Notes: a model not told the origin generated them from the letters alone. A DNA stretch of 42,562 nucleotides from SKVL01 sp051747785 (GCA_051747785.1 JBNJGN010000002.1:1-42562), one strand, 5' to 3'. Positions 22,316-31,144 are shown, counted from the stretch's first letter. A program made the numbers and translations.

Positions 22316-25300
22316 ATGGTACCCGAGGAACTTAAAAAATACGTTATAAAAGCCCTAAGAAGGGGTTTTACCAAATATGCCATAAGGGCAGCTGTTTCTA
22401 ATTCCGGCTGGTCTAAGGAACAAGTTGATGAGGTTTTTGCGGATGACGATGTCAGAGAGCTTACTTCTCTAAGAGAGGATATTCCTGAGCCTGAGAAAGA
22501 GGATGACGAAGTAGAGATAGAAGAAGCTCCCAAAAAAGAAAGTGAAGAACCTCGGGGAGATAGTTCTTCTGAAAGGGAGAATTCTTCTAAGGAAGCACAG
22601 TCTAATGAAAGCAAAAGAGAAGTAGATGAAGAACTGAGAAAATACCTGGTAAGTCATCTAAAGGAGGGTTTTAGTGGGTCTGTAATAAAAGATGTTGCTA
22701 TTGAATCAGGTTGGCCGGAGGAGGATCTTGATGAGGCTTTTGAGGATCCTGAGATAAAGTCTCTTCTTTCTGATTCAGAAAATGGTGAAGAAGAAGCGGC
22801 TGAAAATGAAGAGATGCCAGAGGAAGGTAAAAGTGGTTCAGAAGACAGCGAAGGTAGGTTAGAGGGCAAAAGTAAGGACGAAGATAAAAATGAAGAACCA
22901 AATAGTGATAATCAGGAACAGAAAAAGGAAGTAGGAAAAGAAGATAAAAAAGTGAATAAGAGAGGAGTCGCAGTGGATGACCATAAAGGAAACGGAATGA
23001 AGATGATTTATGCAAAGGACGCTGAGAAAGAGAAAGATGAGAACTTAGTGGGTAATGAAAAGAAGAAAGAGAGTAATGAAGACGAGCAAGGGGGTCAAAA
23101 ATATACCAAATCAATACCTACATCAGAAGATGCTTTAGATATATCAGATAAGGAGGGCAAGGATGATGTTGAAAAAAAAGAGAAAAAAATATCTGAACAG
23201 GAACAAAAAGAAAATGCTACCAGTGAAAAGACCCGCCCCTCATCAGAGGACACCTCTTTTGCTGAGAAGGAAGAGACGACAGAGAAGGTAAAAGAAAAGG
23301 ATCAAGAAACCGATAAACCGGAAGCCCCCCTAGAGTCTAAAGAAGTAGAGTCTAAAGAAGAACCTAAGAAAAAGACCCGCCCCTCATCAGAGGCTGAACC
23401 CGTTGAGAAAGAGGGTACATCTCAGCCAAAGAAAGAAGAGCGATCTACTAATCCAGATGAGAAGACTGGTGGTGAATCCGAAGAAAAGACTCACCCTTCT
23501 TCGGAGGCCGAACCCGCAGAGAAAGAGGGTACATCTCAGCCAAAGAGAGAGGAGGGATCTACTGATCCAGATGAGAAGACTGGTGGTGAATCTGCAGATG
23601 AAGACGGGCCTTCTTTAGAAGAGGCTTTATCCTTGGTAGAGAAGAAAAGAGGTGGAGAGAGTAAGAATAGAGATGATAATAATTCTAATAAACCGGAATA
23701 TCCCGATAAACCGGAAGCCCCCTTAGAGTCTAAAGAAGTAGAGTCTGAAGAAGAAACTAAGAAAAAGACCCGCCCTTCATCAGAGGCCGAATCCGCAGAG
23801 AAAGAGGGTACATCTCAGCCAAAGAGAGAGGAGGGATCTACTAATCCAGATGAGAAGACTGGTGGTGAATCCGAAGAAAAGACCCGCCCCTCATCAGAGG
23901 ACACCTCTTTTGCTGAGAAGGAAGAGACGACTGAGAAGGTAAAAGAAAAGGGTCAATATCCCGATAAACCGGAAGCCCCCTTAGAGTCTAAAGAAGTAGA
24001 GTCTGAAGAAGAAACTAAGAAAAAGACCCGCCCTTCATCAGAGGCCGAACCCGCAGAGAAAGAGGGTACATCTCAGCCAAAGAGAGAGGAGGGATCTACT
24101 AATCCAGATGAGAAGACTGGTGGTGAATCCGAAGAAAAGACCCGCCCCTCATCGGAGGCTGGGTCAGTAGAGAAAGAGGGCTCAGTTCAGCAAAAGGGAG
24201 AAGAACATTTTGATGAAAGTTCCAGGAAAAAGGAGGGTTCCAAGGAAGAGTTGGATCTTGAGGGAAGTACAGGTGCAGGACAGATAAATAACGCTGAAGA
24301 GCTTGAAGAAAAGGAAGTGGAAAAAGAAAGTATGTCCGGCGATGGTGAAGAAAAAGAGGAGCGGGAAGAGGAATTTAAAAAAAAAAGAATAAACAGTAAC
24401 GAAGAATTAAAGACAACAATCAATGGTGCCAAAGAAGAGGAAGAGGAAGGTAAAAGCACAAAGAGAGTGGATGCAAAAAGTGAAGACGAGAGCGGTATTT
24501 TTATTGCGGAAGAAAAAGAGGGGCTCCGTGAGAAGGACAGAGATAATATGGAAAAAGCACCGGTTTTTGAAGAGGTGGTGGAAAGATCACCTCAGCAAAA
24601 AACTTCCAAAGAAGTATTTGCTAAAAGAGATAATATGACAAAAATGGGAACATACAATAAGCAGCAATCAGATCAAAGTGCTCGCGGTCCTCGTTCTCAA
24701 GATAAGAGCCGTTTTTCAGGTCAAGAGAGGCCTTCTTCTGAAGGAGGGTTATCTTCTTCAGGTGATTCTTATCTGTCAAAAGAAGAATTAGATAACATTG
24801 TTTCTGTTCAAAAAGGAGAGGATTTTAATATAAAAGAATACAGAAATGATCACAGGAATAGACAGAATTCCTCTGTGGAAGAACAGGCTAGAGGATACCC
24901 CTACGGACCCTATCCTCAGCAACCTATGCCAATGGGCCAACCTATGCAACAGCCCTACGGACCCTATCCGCAACAGCAGATGCCAATGGGTCAACCTATG
25001 CAACAGCCTTACGGACCCTATCCTCAGCAACCTATGCCAATGGGCCAACCTATGCAACAGCCCTACGGACCCTATCCGCAACAGCAGATGCCAATGGGTC
25101 AACCCATGCAACAGCCTCACGGACCCTATCCTCAGCAACCTATGCCAATGGGCCAACCTATGCAACAGCCCTACGGACCCTATCCGCAACAGCAGATGCC
25201 GATGGGCCAACCCATGCAACAGCCCTACGGACCCTATCCGCAACAGCCAATGGGAGGCCAACCCATGCAACAGCCAATGGGAGGCCAGCCTATGCAACAG

Positions 25301-26764
25301 CCTTACGGATCTTATCCGCAACAGCAGCCCTTTGGACAACAACGTAACACCAGGCCTCCACAGGGCTCAGGTTATTCAGTACAGTCTGCTTCCGGGTGGG
25401 GATCGGGGTCATCTTACGGAAATCCCGGTAATGATGTTGGTGCGCCTGATTATTCCGGAACTTCGCAGTTACCGGTTGATCGTAAATCGAAAAGTAATCA
25501 GTTTGAGGAAGATCATAAAGAAACTTCAAGAAAATACGTTGGAGAAGATAAATTAAATCCTTTGCTTAAAGAGTACGTAATAGAGAGTTTTGAAAAAGGT
25601 TTTCGTAAGTCATTAATAAAGGAGGCTATCAGAGATTCCGGTTGGCCTGAGAGCGAAGTTGAGAGAGTTTTTGGTGATAGAAAGGTCAGAGAAAGGATCG
25701 CGGAAATAGTGAGTCGCAGAAATGAAGAAGAGAGAAGCAGTAAACCTAAGAAAAAGACCCGCCCCTCATCAGAGGCCGAACCCGCAGAGAAAGAGGATAC
25801 ATCTCAGCCAAAGAAAGAAGAGCGATCTACTAATCCAGATGAGAAGACTGGTGGTGAATCCGAAGAAAAGACCCGCCCTTCATCAGAGGACACCTCTTTT
25901 GCTGAGAAGGAAGAGACGACTGAGAAGGTAAAAGAAAAGGGGCAATATCCCGATAAACCGGAAGCCCCCCTAGAGTCTAAAGAGGAAAAGAAAGCCATCC
26001 ATAACACAGTCCCCAATCAAGAAAACAAGAAAAAGATCCGCCCCTCATCAGAGGCCGAACCCGCAGAGAAAGAGGATACATCTCAGCCAAAGAAAGAGGA
26101 GGAATCTACTAATCCAGATGAGAAGACTGCTGGTGAATCTGAAGATAAAACTACTTCCTCTTTAGAAAATTCCTCTTTAGCCAAAGGGGGCGTGGCGACT
26201 GAAGAGAAGGGAGAAGAAGATACTGATAATCTTGAGGCCAAAAAAGTTTCTCAGTTCAAAGAGAAAGAAGGGGATTCTTCTTTGGAAAAAGATAAATCAT
26301 CAAGAAATAGAGGAGAGATACCATCGGTCAATGAATTATCTCAAGATGAATCTGCTAAAAAGCTCCAGGAAAAAGAGGGTAGTAAGAACGGAGTGGAGCA
26401 AGGGCCGGAAAAAGCCCCTTCTCCCGAAGGGGGAGAGAAAAAACTTACATATGGATCGGAGAAAGAAGAAAAAGCTTCTCCTACTCCTAAAGAGCCCCCT
26501 TCTCCCGGAGAAGAGCCTGCACCCGCACCTTCTCCTGAAGAGAGCCGGAGCTCTTCTGTTAACGAAGATTTAACCGCTAAAGAAGGTGATAAACTTGATA
26601 GCGATGAACCATCTTCTGCTGGTAGGCGGGTTAAAAGAGATATCTCAAACCCTGCTTCTTTCTTTGTAGAAAATTCAAGTGCTTGGTCTGAAATACAAGG
26701 ACAAGAAGATGGAAATAAAGAGAATAAAGGAGGAAAATCTCAAAACACATCTGAGAGTAATTAA
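22316..26764 (+). CDS. Giant repeat-rich charged protein with GW modules and Pro/Gln/Met repeat core
   Basis: The product has 1482 residues, with no signal peptide and no membrane helix, so it is probably cytosolic. Order: GW module 1 (about residues 1-48), GW module 2 (about 102-150), a long Glu/Lys/Ser region with seven copies of a (T/H)(R/H)PSSE-headed repeat (about 303-625), more charged sequence with predicted coiled coil, a Pro/Gln/Met/Tyr tandem repeat (about 862-1008), and GW module 3 (about 1080-1125). Three more PSSE repeats (about 1143-1280) and a Pro/Ser/Glu tail follow. Such composition suggests an extended, disordered scaffold that uses the helical modules to bind partners. Function unknown. 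It is the longest gene here and has intact coding throughout despite its repeats. Confidence 0.75.
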   Translation: MVPEELKKYVIKALRRGFTKYAIRAAVSNSGWSKEQVDEVFADDDVRELTSLREDIPEPEKEDDEVEIEEAPKKESEEPRGDSSSERENSSKEAQSNESKREVDEELRKYLVSHLKEGFSGSVIKDVAIESGWPEEDLDEAFEDPEIKSLLSDSENGEEEAAENEEMPEEGKSGSEDSEGRLEGKSKDEDKNEEPNSDNQEQKKEVGKEDKKVNKRGVAVDDHKGNGMKMIYAKDAEKEKDENLVGNEKKKESNEDEQGGQKYTKSIPTSEDALDISDKEGKDDVEKKEKKISEQEQKENATSEKTRPSSEDTSFAEKEETTEKVKEKDQETDKPEAPLESKEVESKEEPKKKTRPSSEAEPVEKEGTSQPKKEERSTNPDEKTGGESEEKTHPSSEAEPAEKEGTSQPKREEGSTDPDEKTGGESADEDGPSLEEALSLVEKKRGGESKNRDDNNSNKPEYPDKPEAPLESKEVESEEETKKKTRPSSEAESAEKEGTSQPKREEGSTNPDEKTGGESEEKTRPSSEDTSFAEKEETTEKVKEKGQYPDKPEAPLESKEVESEEETKKKTRPSSEAEPAEKEGTSQPKREEGSTNPDEKTGGESEEKTRPSSEAGSVEKEGSVQQKGEEHFDESSRKKEGSKEELDLEGSTGAGQINNAEELEEKEVEKESMSGDGEEKEEREEEFKKKRINSNEELKTTINGAKEEEEEGKSTKRVDAKSEDESGIFIAEEKEGLREKDRDNMEKAPVFEEVVERSPQQKTSKEVFAKRDNMTKMGTYNKQQSDQSARGPRSQDKSRFSGQERPSSEGGLSSSGDSYLSKEELDNIVSVQKGEDFNIKEYRNDHRNRQNSSVEEQARGYPYGPYPQQPMPMGQPMQQPYGPYPQQQMPMGQPMQQPYGPYPQQPMPMGQPMQQPYGPYPQQQMPMGQPMQQPHGPYPQQPMPMGQPMQQPYGPYPQQQMPMGQPMQQPYGPYPQQPMGGQPMQQPMGGQPMQQPYGSYPQQQPFGQQRNTRPPQGSGYSVQSASGWGSGSSYGNPGNDVGAPDYSGTSQLPVDRKSKSNQFEEDHKETSRKYVGEDKLNPLLKEYVIESFEKGFRKSLIKEAIRDSGWPESEVERVFGDRKVRERIAEIVSRRNEEERSSKPKKKTRPSSEAEPAEKEDTSQPKKEERSTNPDEKTGGESEEKTRPSSEDTSFAEKEETTEKVKEKGQYPDKPEAPLESKEEKKAIHNTVPNQENKKKIRPSSEAEPAEKEDTSQPKKEEESTNPDEKTAGESEDKTTSSLENSSLAKGGVATEEKGEEDTDNLEAKKVSQFKEKEGDSSLEKDKSSRNRGEIPSVNELSQDESAKKLQEKEGSKNGVEQGPEKAPSPEGGEKKLTYGSEKEEKASPTPKEPPSPGEEPAPAPSPEESRSSSVNEDLTAKEGDKLDSDEPSSAGRRVKRDISNPASFFVENSSAWSEIQGQEDGNKENKGGKSQNTSESN
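23227..24180 (+). repeat. Acidic PSSE repeat array, first block
   Basis: DNA repeats with head ACCCGCCCCTCATCAGAGG (and close variants) begin near 23230, 23371, 23487, 23765, 23881, 24028 and 24140. Type A units are about 38 codons (AEPAEKEGTSQPK... ending GGESEEK). Type B units start DTSFAEKEETTEK and carry a DKPEAPLESKE tail. Copies are nearly identical at DNA level, a sign of recent duplication or conversion. Confidence 0.85.
24899..25340 (+). repeat. Pro/Gln/Met/Tyr tandem repeat, 54-bp unit with 108-bp period
   Basis: Eighteen-codon units encode PYGPYPQQ(P/Q)MPMGQPMQQ. Six full units alternate PQQP and PQQQ, which gives a 108-bp higher-order repeat; shorter GGQPMQQP units and a final PYGSYPQQQPFGQQ close the block. 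It lies inside the giant gene. Confidence 0.9.
25750..26140 (+). repeat. Acidic PSSE repeat array, second block
   Basis: Two type A units (near 25756 and 26036) and one type B unit (near 25870) repeat the first block after the Pro/Gln core and GW module 3. The second-block A copies share EDTSQPKKEE, while first-block copies have EGTSQPK. Confidence 0.85.
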
Positions 26765-26774
26765 TATAAATATT

Positions 26775-27071
26775 ATGGAAAATATAAAAATAGAAGTTAA
26801 AGAGAAGATCGCTGATAAAGAAGGGGGAGTTTTCCATGTTACTGTTGCAGATGGTGAAAGTAAAAGTGAACACTCTGTTTCTCTTACCGCAGATACTCTT
26901 AAGAGATTAGGAAGCGATAGGGGTGCGAGTGAATTAGTCAGAGAAGCTTTTGAATTTTTTTTGCAAAAAGAAACTAAGGAATCTATCTTTAAGAGTTTTG
27001 ATATTTCCGAGATAGCGGACCATTTCCCTGAATTTGAAGATGTTATTACAAAAAGAATGAATAATAAATAA
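26775..27071 (+). CDS. Small conserved-looking protein, 98 residues
   Basis: The product has 98 residues from ATG 26775, 10 bases after the giant gene. A longer frame from 26679 overlaps that gene and adds only low-complexity sequence. The body has an N-terminal strand pair (MENIKIEVKEKI and GVFHVTVADGESKSEHSVSL), a helix (LVREAFEFFLQKETKESIF) and an aromatic end (FPEFEDVI). This resembles short proteins of unknown function found beside other genes in many bacteria, but I cannot name a family with certainty. It is soluble with no cysteines. Being in the giant gene's transcript, it may work with it. Confidence 0.6.
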   Translation: MENIKIEVKEKIADKEGGVFHVTVADGESKSEHSVSLTADTLKRLGSDRGASELVREAFEFFLQKETKESIFKSFDISEIADHFPEFEDVITKRMNNK

Positions 27072-27091
27072 AGGGTGGTAAGATTAACCTT

Positions 27092-27113
27092 TATATTTTT
27101 AACTTATAAGTTA
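27092..27113 (+). promoter_or_regulatory. Probable promoter with palindrome at the ATPase start
   Basis: TATATT (27092-27097) could be a -10 box. The perfect 14-bp palindrome TAACTTATAAGTTA occupies 27100-27113, covering the predicted start and touching the ATG at 27113. A repressor or metal-sensor site is possible; chance in AT-rich DNA is also possible. Confidence 0.35.
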
Positions 27114-29863
27114 TGAAGAATGAACAAGAGAGATCGTGGGAGTCTAATTCATATCATAAAGATGCAGAAGAGGTTGTAGAAAATTTTTCTACTGATCCTG
27201 ATGTAGGACTTACTTCTTCCGAAGTAGAGAAGCGTTTAAAAGGATACGGTCCGAATAAGCTACCGGCATCAAAACCGGATACTATATTCAAAATATTCAT
27301 AAGGCAGTTCAAGAGCCCTCTTATCTATCTTCTTTTGGTTGCTTCTGTGGTTCTTTTATTTTTGGGTGATACAGTTGACGCTGTTGTTATTCTTATTGTT
27401 TTACTGTTTAACTCTGTCCTAGGGTCTTTTCAGGAAGGGAAGGCACAAAATGCTTTGGAGGCATTGAAGAAGATAGCTACTTCCGAGGCTCTTGTTTTAC
27501 GTGACGGCGTAGAAAAAGTGATTGAAGACTCCATGCTTGTTCCGGGGGATATTATCACTCTCCATGATGGAGATAAAATACCGGCTGACGCTCGCATTTT
27601 ATCTGTTAACAATTTCAAGGTTTCTGAGTCTGTTCTTACCGGAGAGTCCAAACCTGTACCTAAAAAAGAAAAGACACTGGAAGAGAAGGAGCTTGCTCCT
27701 GCAGATCAGGTCAATATGGTTTTTAAGGGAACGTATGCTGTTTCCGGAAATGCCAAAGCGGTAGTTGTTGCTACGGGGCTTGATACTATGGTGGGAGCTA
27801 TATCGGCCAAGTTGGGCGCCATTAATACTGAAGTTCCCCTTAAGCATCGGATAGAAGATCTGTCTGGATTTATCATTAGAACCATTCTGTTGATAGCCAT
27901 CGGTGTTTTTTTGCTGGGGGTTCTGATGGGGGTAGACGTTTATTCAATGTTGCTTGTTGTTATCGCGATAGTTGTTTCTACTATCCCGGAAGGGTTACCA
28001 GTTGTCATTACGCTTGTTTTGGCTACCGGGGTATGGAGAATGAGTAAAAGAAATGCTCTAGTGAAGAGACTACAAGCAGTAGAGGCTCTTGGTCAGGCTA
28101 AGGTTATAGCTGTTGATAAAACCGGTACCATTACGAGAAATGAATTAATGGTGAAGGAGGTCTTAATTGACGGCAAGAATCTCAAGGTTACAGGTGTGGG
28201 TTACAAAAATGAAGGTGAAATAAAAGAAGAAAATGGGCAAGTATTAACTGCTAAAGACAGCTTAACTCTGGAGCGTTTAGCTGAAGTGGGAGCTTTTACT
28301 TCTGACGCCTGGGTTAGCTACAACGAAGAAGAGGACATTTGGCAGGTATCCGGCGATCCCACGGAGGCTGCTGTAAGAGTTTTTGCGGAGAAAGGGGGAG
28401 TTATTAAAGAGAACATGGAAGATCGTTATAAAAGAGTTTTTGAGATACCCTTTAGTTCCGATAATAGATTCCACGCTGTCATTAACAGGAAAGAAGATGA
28501 AGATGTGCTTTCGGTGACCGGTGCTCCGGAAGTTGTCTTATCAAAATCGGAAAGTATTTTTGAACAGGGTGAAACAAGATCTTTAAGCGAAGAGGAAAAG
28601 GAAGAGATAAAAAGCAAGGTTTACGATATGTCGGAGAGAGGTCTTAGGGTTATCGCTTTTGCTTTTTCGGAAAATGTTGGTGACAGGGTCAGGGAAGAAG
28701 ATATGCCACCATTAACCTTTTTGGGATTAGTAGCGATGTCAGATGTAAGAAGGGAGGGGGTAAAAGAAGCCGTAAAGCGTGTTCGTCAGGCCGGGGTTGA
28801 TCTGATAATGATAACCGGTGACCACAAGATCACTGCTCGTGCTATAGCAAAGCAGGTTGGAATATATAAAGAAGGCGACAGGATCATCTTGGGTTCCGAG
28901 CTTGATTACATGACACCTAAAGACCTTGCGAGTGCTCTTCCGAGTACTTCGGTTTTTGCCAGAGTGACACCGGAACATAAGCTGAAGATAATTGAAGGTT
29001 ACAGAAAACTGGGGCAAGTGGTAGCAATGACTGGTGATGGGGTTAATGATGCCCTGTCTCTGGCTTCTGCTGATTTGGGTGTTTCTATGGGTAAAACGGG
29101 TACCGAAGTTGCCAAAGAGGCTTCAGATATAATTCTTTTGGATGATAATTTTGGAACTATTATTTCGGCCATGGAGGAAGGTAGGGCAATATTTAACAGG
29201 ATAAAGAGAGTTGTTGTGTATCTCTTTTCTACAGGTTTAGGTGAGATATTTACTATTACCGCAGCTATCATTTTAGGACTCCCTCTTCCTCTTTTGGCTG
29301 CTCAGATAATTTGGTTAAACGTTCTAACTGATGGTATTTTGGTTGCTCCTCTTTCCATGGATCCGAAAGAGAAGAATATTCTGAAAAGAAAATTCAGAAA
29401 GCCTAAAAGATGGGTTATAGATAAATTTATGGCTTCTCGTGTTATTGTTATGGGTGCTACTATGGCAACTGTAACTCTTTTTCTTTTTTATCATTATCTA
29501 CCGGATCTCTCCAGCCTGGATAATCTGTCCGATCAAGGATTTGAAGATGTTATGAGAAAGCCATGGACTATATCCCTTACCATGCTTGCTGTTTTTCAGT
29601 GGTTTAATATTTGGAATGTAAGGACTACCACTTCTAGTATTTTTTCAAGAAAGCTTTTCTCCAATAAGTGGCTTCTACTGACAATGGCGGCTGCCGTACT
29701 TTCACAAATAGCGGTTGTTTATGTTCCTTTCTTGCAGGATATATTTAGAACAGCTTCTTTGAGTCTGTCCGAATGGGGTATCATCTTGAGTTTTGGTTTG
29801 ATCATTATATTGGTTGAGGAGGTAAGAAAACTGGTAGCCAGGATCCGTAAGAAAAGAACTTAA
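27113..29863 (+). CDS. P2-type cation-transporting ATPase (calcium-pump-like)
   Basis: The product has 916 residues and the full P2A layout: N-terminal actuator part, LTGESKPV (about residue 176), M4 with IPEGLPV, phosphorylation motif DKTGTITRN (about residue 335), nucleotide-binding domain, GDGVNDALSLASADLGVSMG as hinge, and a C-terminal membrane bundle. M6 reads WLNVLTDGILVAPLSMDP, keeping the Asn, Thr and Asp used to bind Ca in SERCA, and M4 keeps the Glu. M5 reads STGLGEIF: the SERCA Asn of site I is Gly, while the Glu is kept. That suggests one full cation site. Ca2+ export is the likeliest job; other cations are possible. The start overlaps a palindrome. Confidence 0.9.
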   Translation: MKNEQERSWESNSYHKDAEEVVENFSTDPDVGLTSSEVEKRLKGYGPNKLPASKPDTIFKIFIRQFKSPLIYLLLVASVVLLFLGDTVDAVVILIVLLFNSVLGSFQEGKAQNALEALKKIATSEALVLRDGVEKVIEDSMLVPGDIITLHDGDKIPADARILSVNNFKVSESVLTGESKPVPKKEKTLEEKELAPADQVNMVFKGTYAVSGNAKAVVVATGLDTMVGAISAKLGAINTEVPLKHRIEDLSGFIIRTILLIAIGVFLLGVLMGVDVYSMLLVVIAIVVSTIPEGLPVVITLVLATGVWRMSKRNALVKRLQAVEALGQAKVIAVDKTGTITRNELMVKEVLIDGKNLKVTGVGYKNEGEIKEENGQVLTAKDSLTLERLAEVGAFTSDAWVSYNEEEDIWQVSGDPTEAAVRVFAEKGGVIKENMEDRYKRVFEIPFSSDNRFHAVINRKEDEDVLSVTGAPEVVLSKSESIFEQGETRSLSEEEKEEIKSKVYDMSERGLRVIAFAFSENVGDRVREEDMPPLTFLGLVAMSDVRREGVKEAVKRVRQAGVDLIMITGDHKITARAIAKQVGIYKEGDRIILGSELDYMTPKDLASALPSTSVFARVTPEHKLKIIEGYRKLGQVVAMTGDGVNDALSLASADLGVSMGKTGTEVAKEASDIILLDDNFGTIISAMEEGRAIFNRIKRVVVYLFSTGLGEIFTITAAIILGLPLPLLAAQIIWLNVLTDGILVAPLSMDPKEKNILKRKFRKPKRWVIDKFMASRVIVMGATMATVTLFLFYHYLPDLSSLDNLSDQGFEDVMRKPWTISLTMLAVFQWFNIWNVRTTTSSIFSRKLFSNKWLLLTMAAAVLSQIAVVYVPFLQDIFRTASLSLSEWGIILSFGLIIILVEEVRKLVARIRKKRT

Positions 29864-29932
29864 ATTTTCACAGGTGTGGATGTTCATTTTTGTGATCTGT
29901 TGTAGTATTAAGATAAGTATCATCAATTATTT

Positions 29933-30553
29933 ATGAATTTAATAATACTTTTTCAGATAACCGTAGCTCTTTTGACGTTGGTTTTAATGTTTCTTGTTTT
30001 TGATCTCCGGGTAGGTGGAAGAAGACGTTCTAACGGATCTTATCTACCTGCGGTTGTTGGAGCTCTTTTGCCTTTATATGGATTGGGTTATCTCTGGGTG
30101 CTCTTTTATTCTTTTAATTCGTTGACCGTATTTGATCAGATATCCTTTGTATTTATTTCGGTGGGATTCGTGATGGCGGTAAAGGCTCGTATGGATCTAA
30201 GGGGTAATTATGCTTGGCCTGGGCAGTTCATGGAAGAGATAAAAATTGTAAAATCGGGAATATATGCCTATATACGTCATCCCATATATACCGGAGTGGG
30301 GCTTTTTCTGATCGGTACGCTTTTTACGGTTGTGGTTCATTCAGATCTGATATTAGGAATGCCGTTAGCTGTTCTGTCTGCTTCCTTGCTCGCTCTTTTG
30401 GCTTCTGTGGCCCGTCATGAAGAGTCTTGCCTTGCCCGTGAACTGGGAGATGTTTATGTTGCTTATGTTTGTGAAGTCCACGCGGTTTTGCCTTTTTCTC
30501 AAATTAAAAAAGAAGAAAAAAAGAGAAATAACGAGAAAGATGAAGCTGACTAG
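29933..30553 (+). CDS. ICMT/PEMT-like membrane methyltransferase
   Basis: The product has 206 residues and about five membrane helices. The signature KSGIYAYIRHPIYTGVGLFLIG is the SAM-binding block of the isoprenylcysteine carboxyl methyltransferase / phospholipid methyltransferase family. The C-terminal E-x-x-L-x(3)-G-x(2)-Y-x-x-Y pattern (EESCLARELGDVYVAYVC) is also typical. Bacterial members methylate lipids or small hydrophobic molecules in the membrane, and the true substrate is unknown. The tail is lysine-rich and charged. A TAGTAT (29903-29908) may be the -10 box. A DoxX gene follows on the same strand after 55 bases. Confidence 0.8.
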   Translation: MNLIILFQITVALLTLVLMFLVFDLRVGGRRRSNGSYLPAVVGALLPLYGLGYLWVLFYSFNSLTVFDQISFVFISVGFVMAVKARMDLRGNYAWPGQFMEEIKIVKSGIYAYIRHPIYTGVGLFLIGTLFTVVVHSDLILGMPLAVLSASLLALLASVARHEESCLARELGDVYVAYVCEVHAVLPFSQIKKEEKKRNNEKDEAD

Positions 30554-30608
30554 ATGGCTCATGAACTCTGATGGAGTTTGTTTTAATAGATAATAGTTCA
30601 AAAATATA

Positions 30609-31103
30609 ATGAGAAAAGGATTTGAAAGATTTCTTATCGCACTGCTTCGTCTTTCTGTGGGCTGGACCTTTCTCTGGGTTTTTTTGGATAAGTTATGGGG
30701 GTTTGGTTTTCCTACTCCTTCGGGGGAGGCGTGGATGGATGGGGTTTCTCCAACAAAATCGTTTCTTCTGAATGAAACGGGAGGTAGTCCTCTGGCAGAT
30801 GTTTTTTATGTTTTAGCCGAACAGCAGTGGACGGATTGGCTTTTTATGGTAGGGATGGCTTTTGTTGGCACTGCTTTAATTTTGGGTATAATGACCAGAT
30901 TGGCAGGAACATTAGGGGCACTGATGATGTTCTTTATTTTCTTGGCAGTAATGCCGCCTACTCAGAATCCTGCGATTACTTACCATTTTGTTTATATTTT
31001 AGTTTTATTACTTCTGGCGGTAGTGCCTAGTGGAGAGTGGTTTGGGTTGGGGAAAAAGTGGAACAGAACCTGGCTTACCAGGGGATTCCCTTTTTTGAAA
31101 TAG
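30609..31103 (+). CDS. DoxX-family membrane protein
   Basis: The product has 164 residues with four membrane helices. It matches the DoxX family: RLSVGWTFLWVFLDKLWGFGF at the N-terminal helix, then LFMVGMAFVGTALILGIMTR and YILVLLLLAVVPSGEWFGLG in the later helices. The SGEWFGLG ending is characteristic. DoxX proteins are small quinone- or oxidoreductase-associated membrane parts whose exact role is unsettled. The ICMT-like gene lies just upstream, which could mean a shared membrane or redox task, but the two families are not known partners. Confidence 0.85.
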   Translation: MRKGFERFLIALLRLSVGWTFLWVFLDKLWGFGFPTPSGEAWMDGVSPTKSFLLNETGGSPLADVFYVLAEQQWTDWLFMVGMAFVGTALILGIMTRLAGTLGALMMFFIFLAVMPPTQNPAITYHFVYILVLLLLAVVPSGEWFGLGKKWNRTWLTRGFPFLK

Positions 31104-31144
31104 AAAGGGTGATTATTAGCTGTGCTGTCTCCTGATAATTTTCT

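Noticed and set aside
24788..25342. Long minus-strand frame (184 codons) inside the Pro/Gln repeat
   Set aside because: It is the mirror of a 54-bp repeat in a frame without stops; the translation is a monotonous Leu/His/Arg repeat with no start signal, and the plus frame is part of a longer coherent gene.
23227..26140. Possible CRISPR array or mobile repeats
   Set aside because: Repeats are in frame with coding sequence, vary by codon and lack unique spacers of constant length.
26679..26774. Longer start for the 98-residue protein
   Set aside because: The extra part overlaps the giant gene in another frame and encodes lysine-rich low-complexity sequence.
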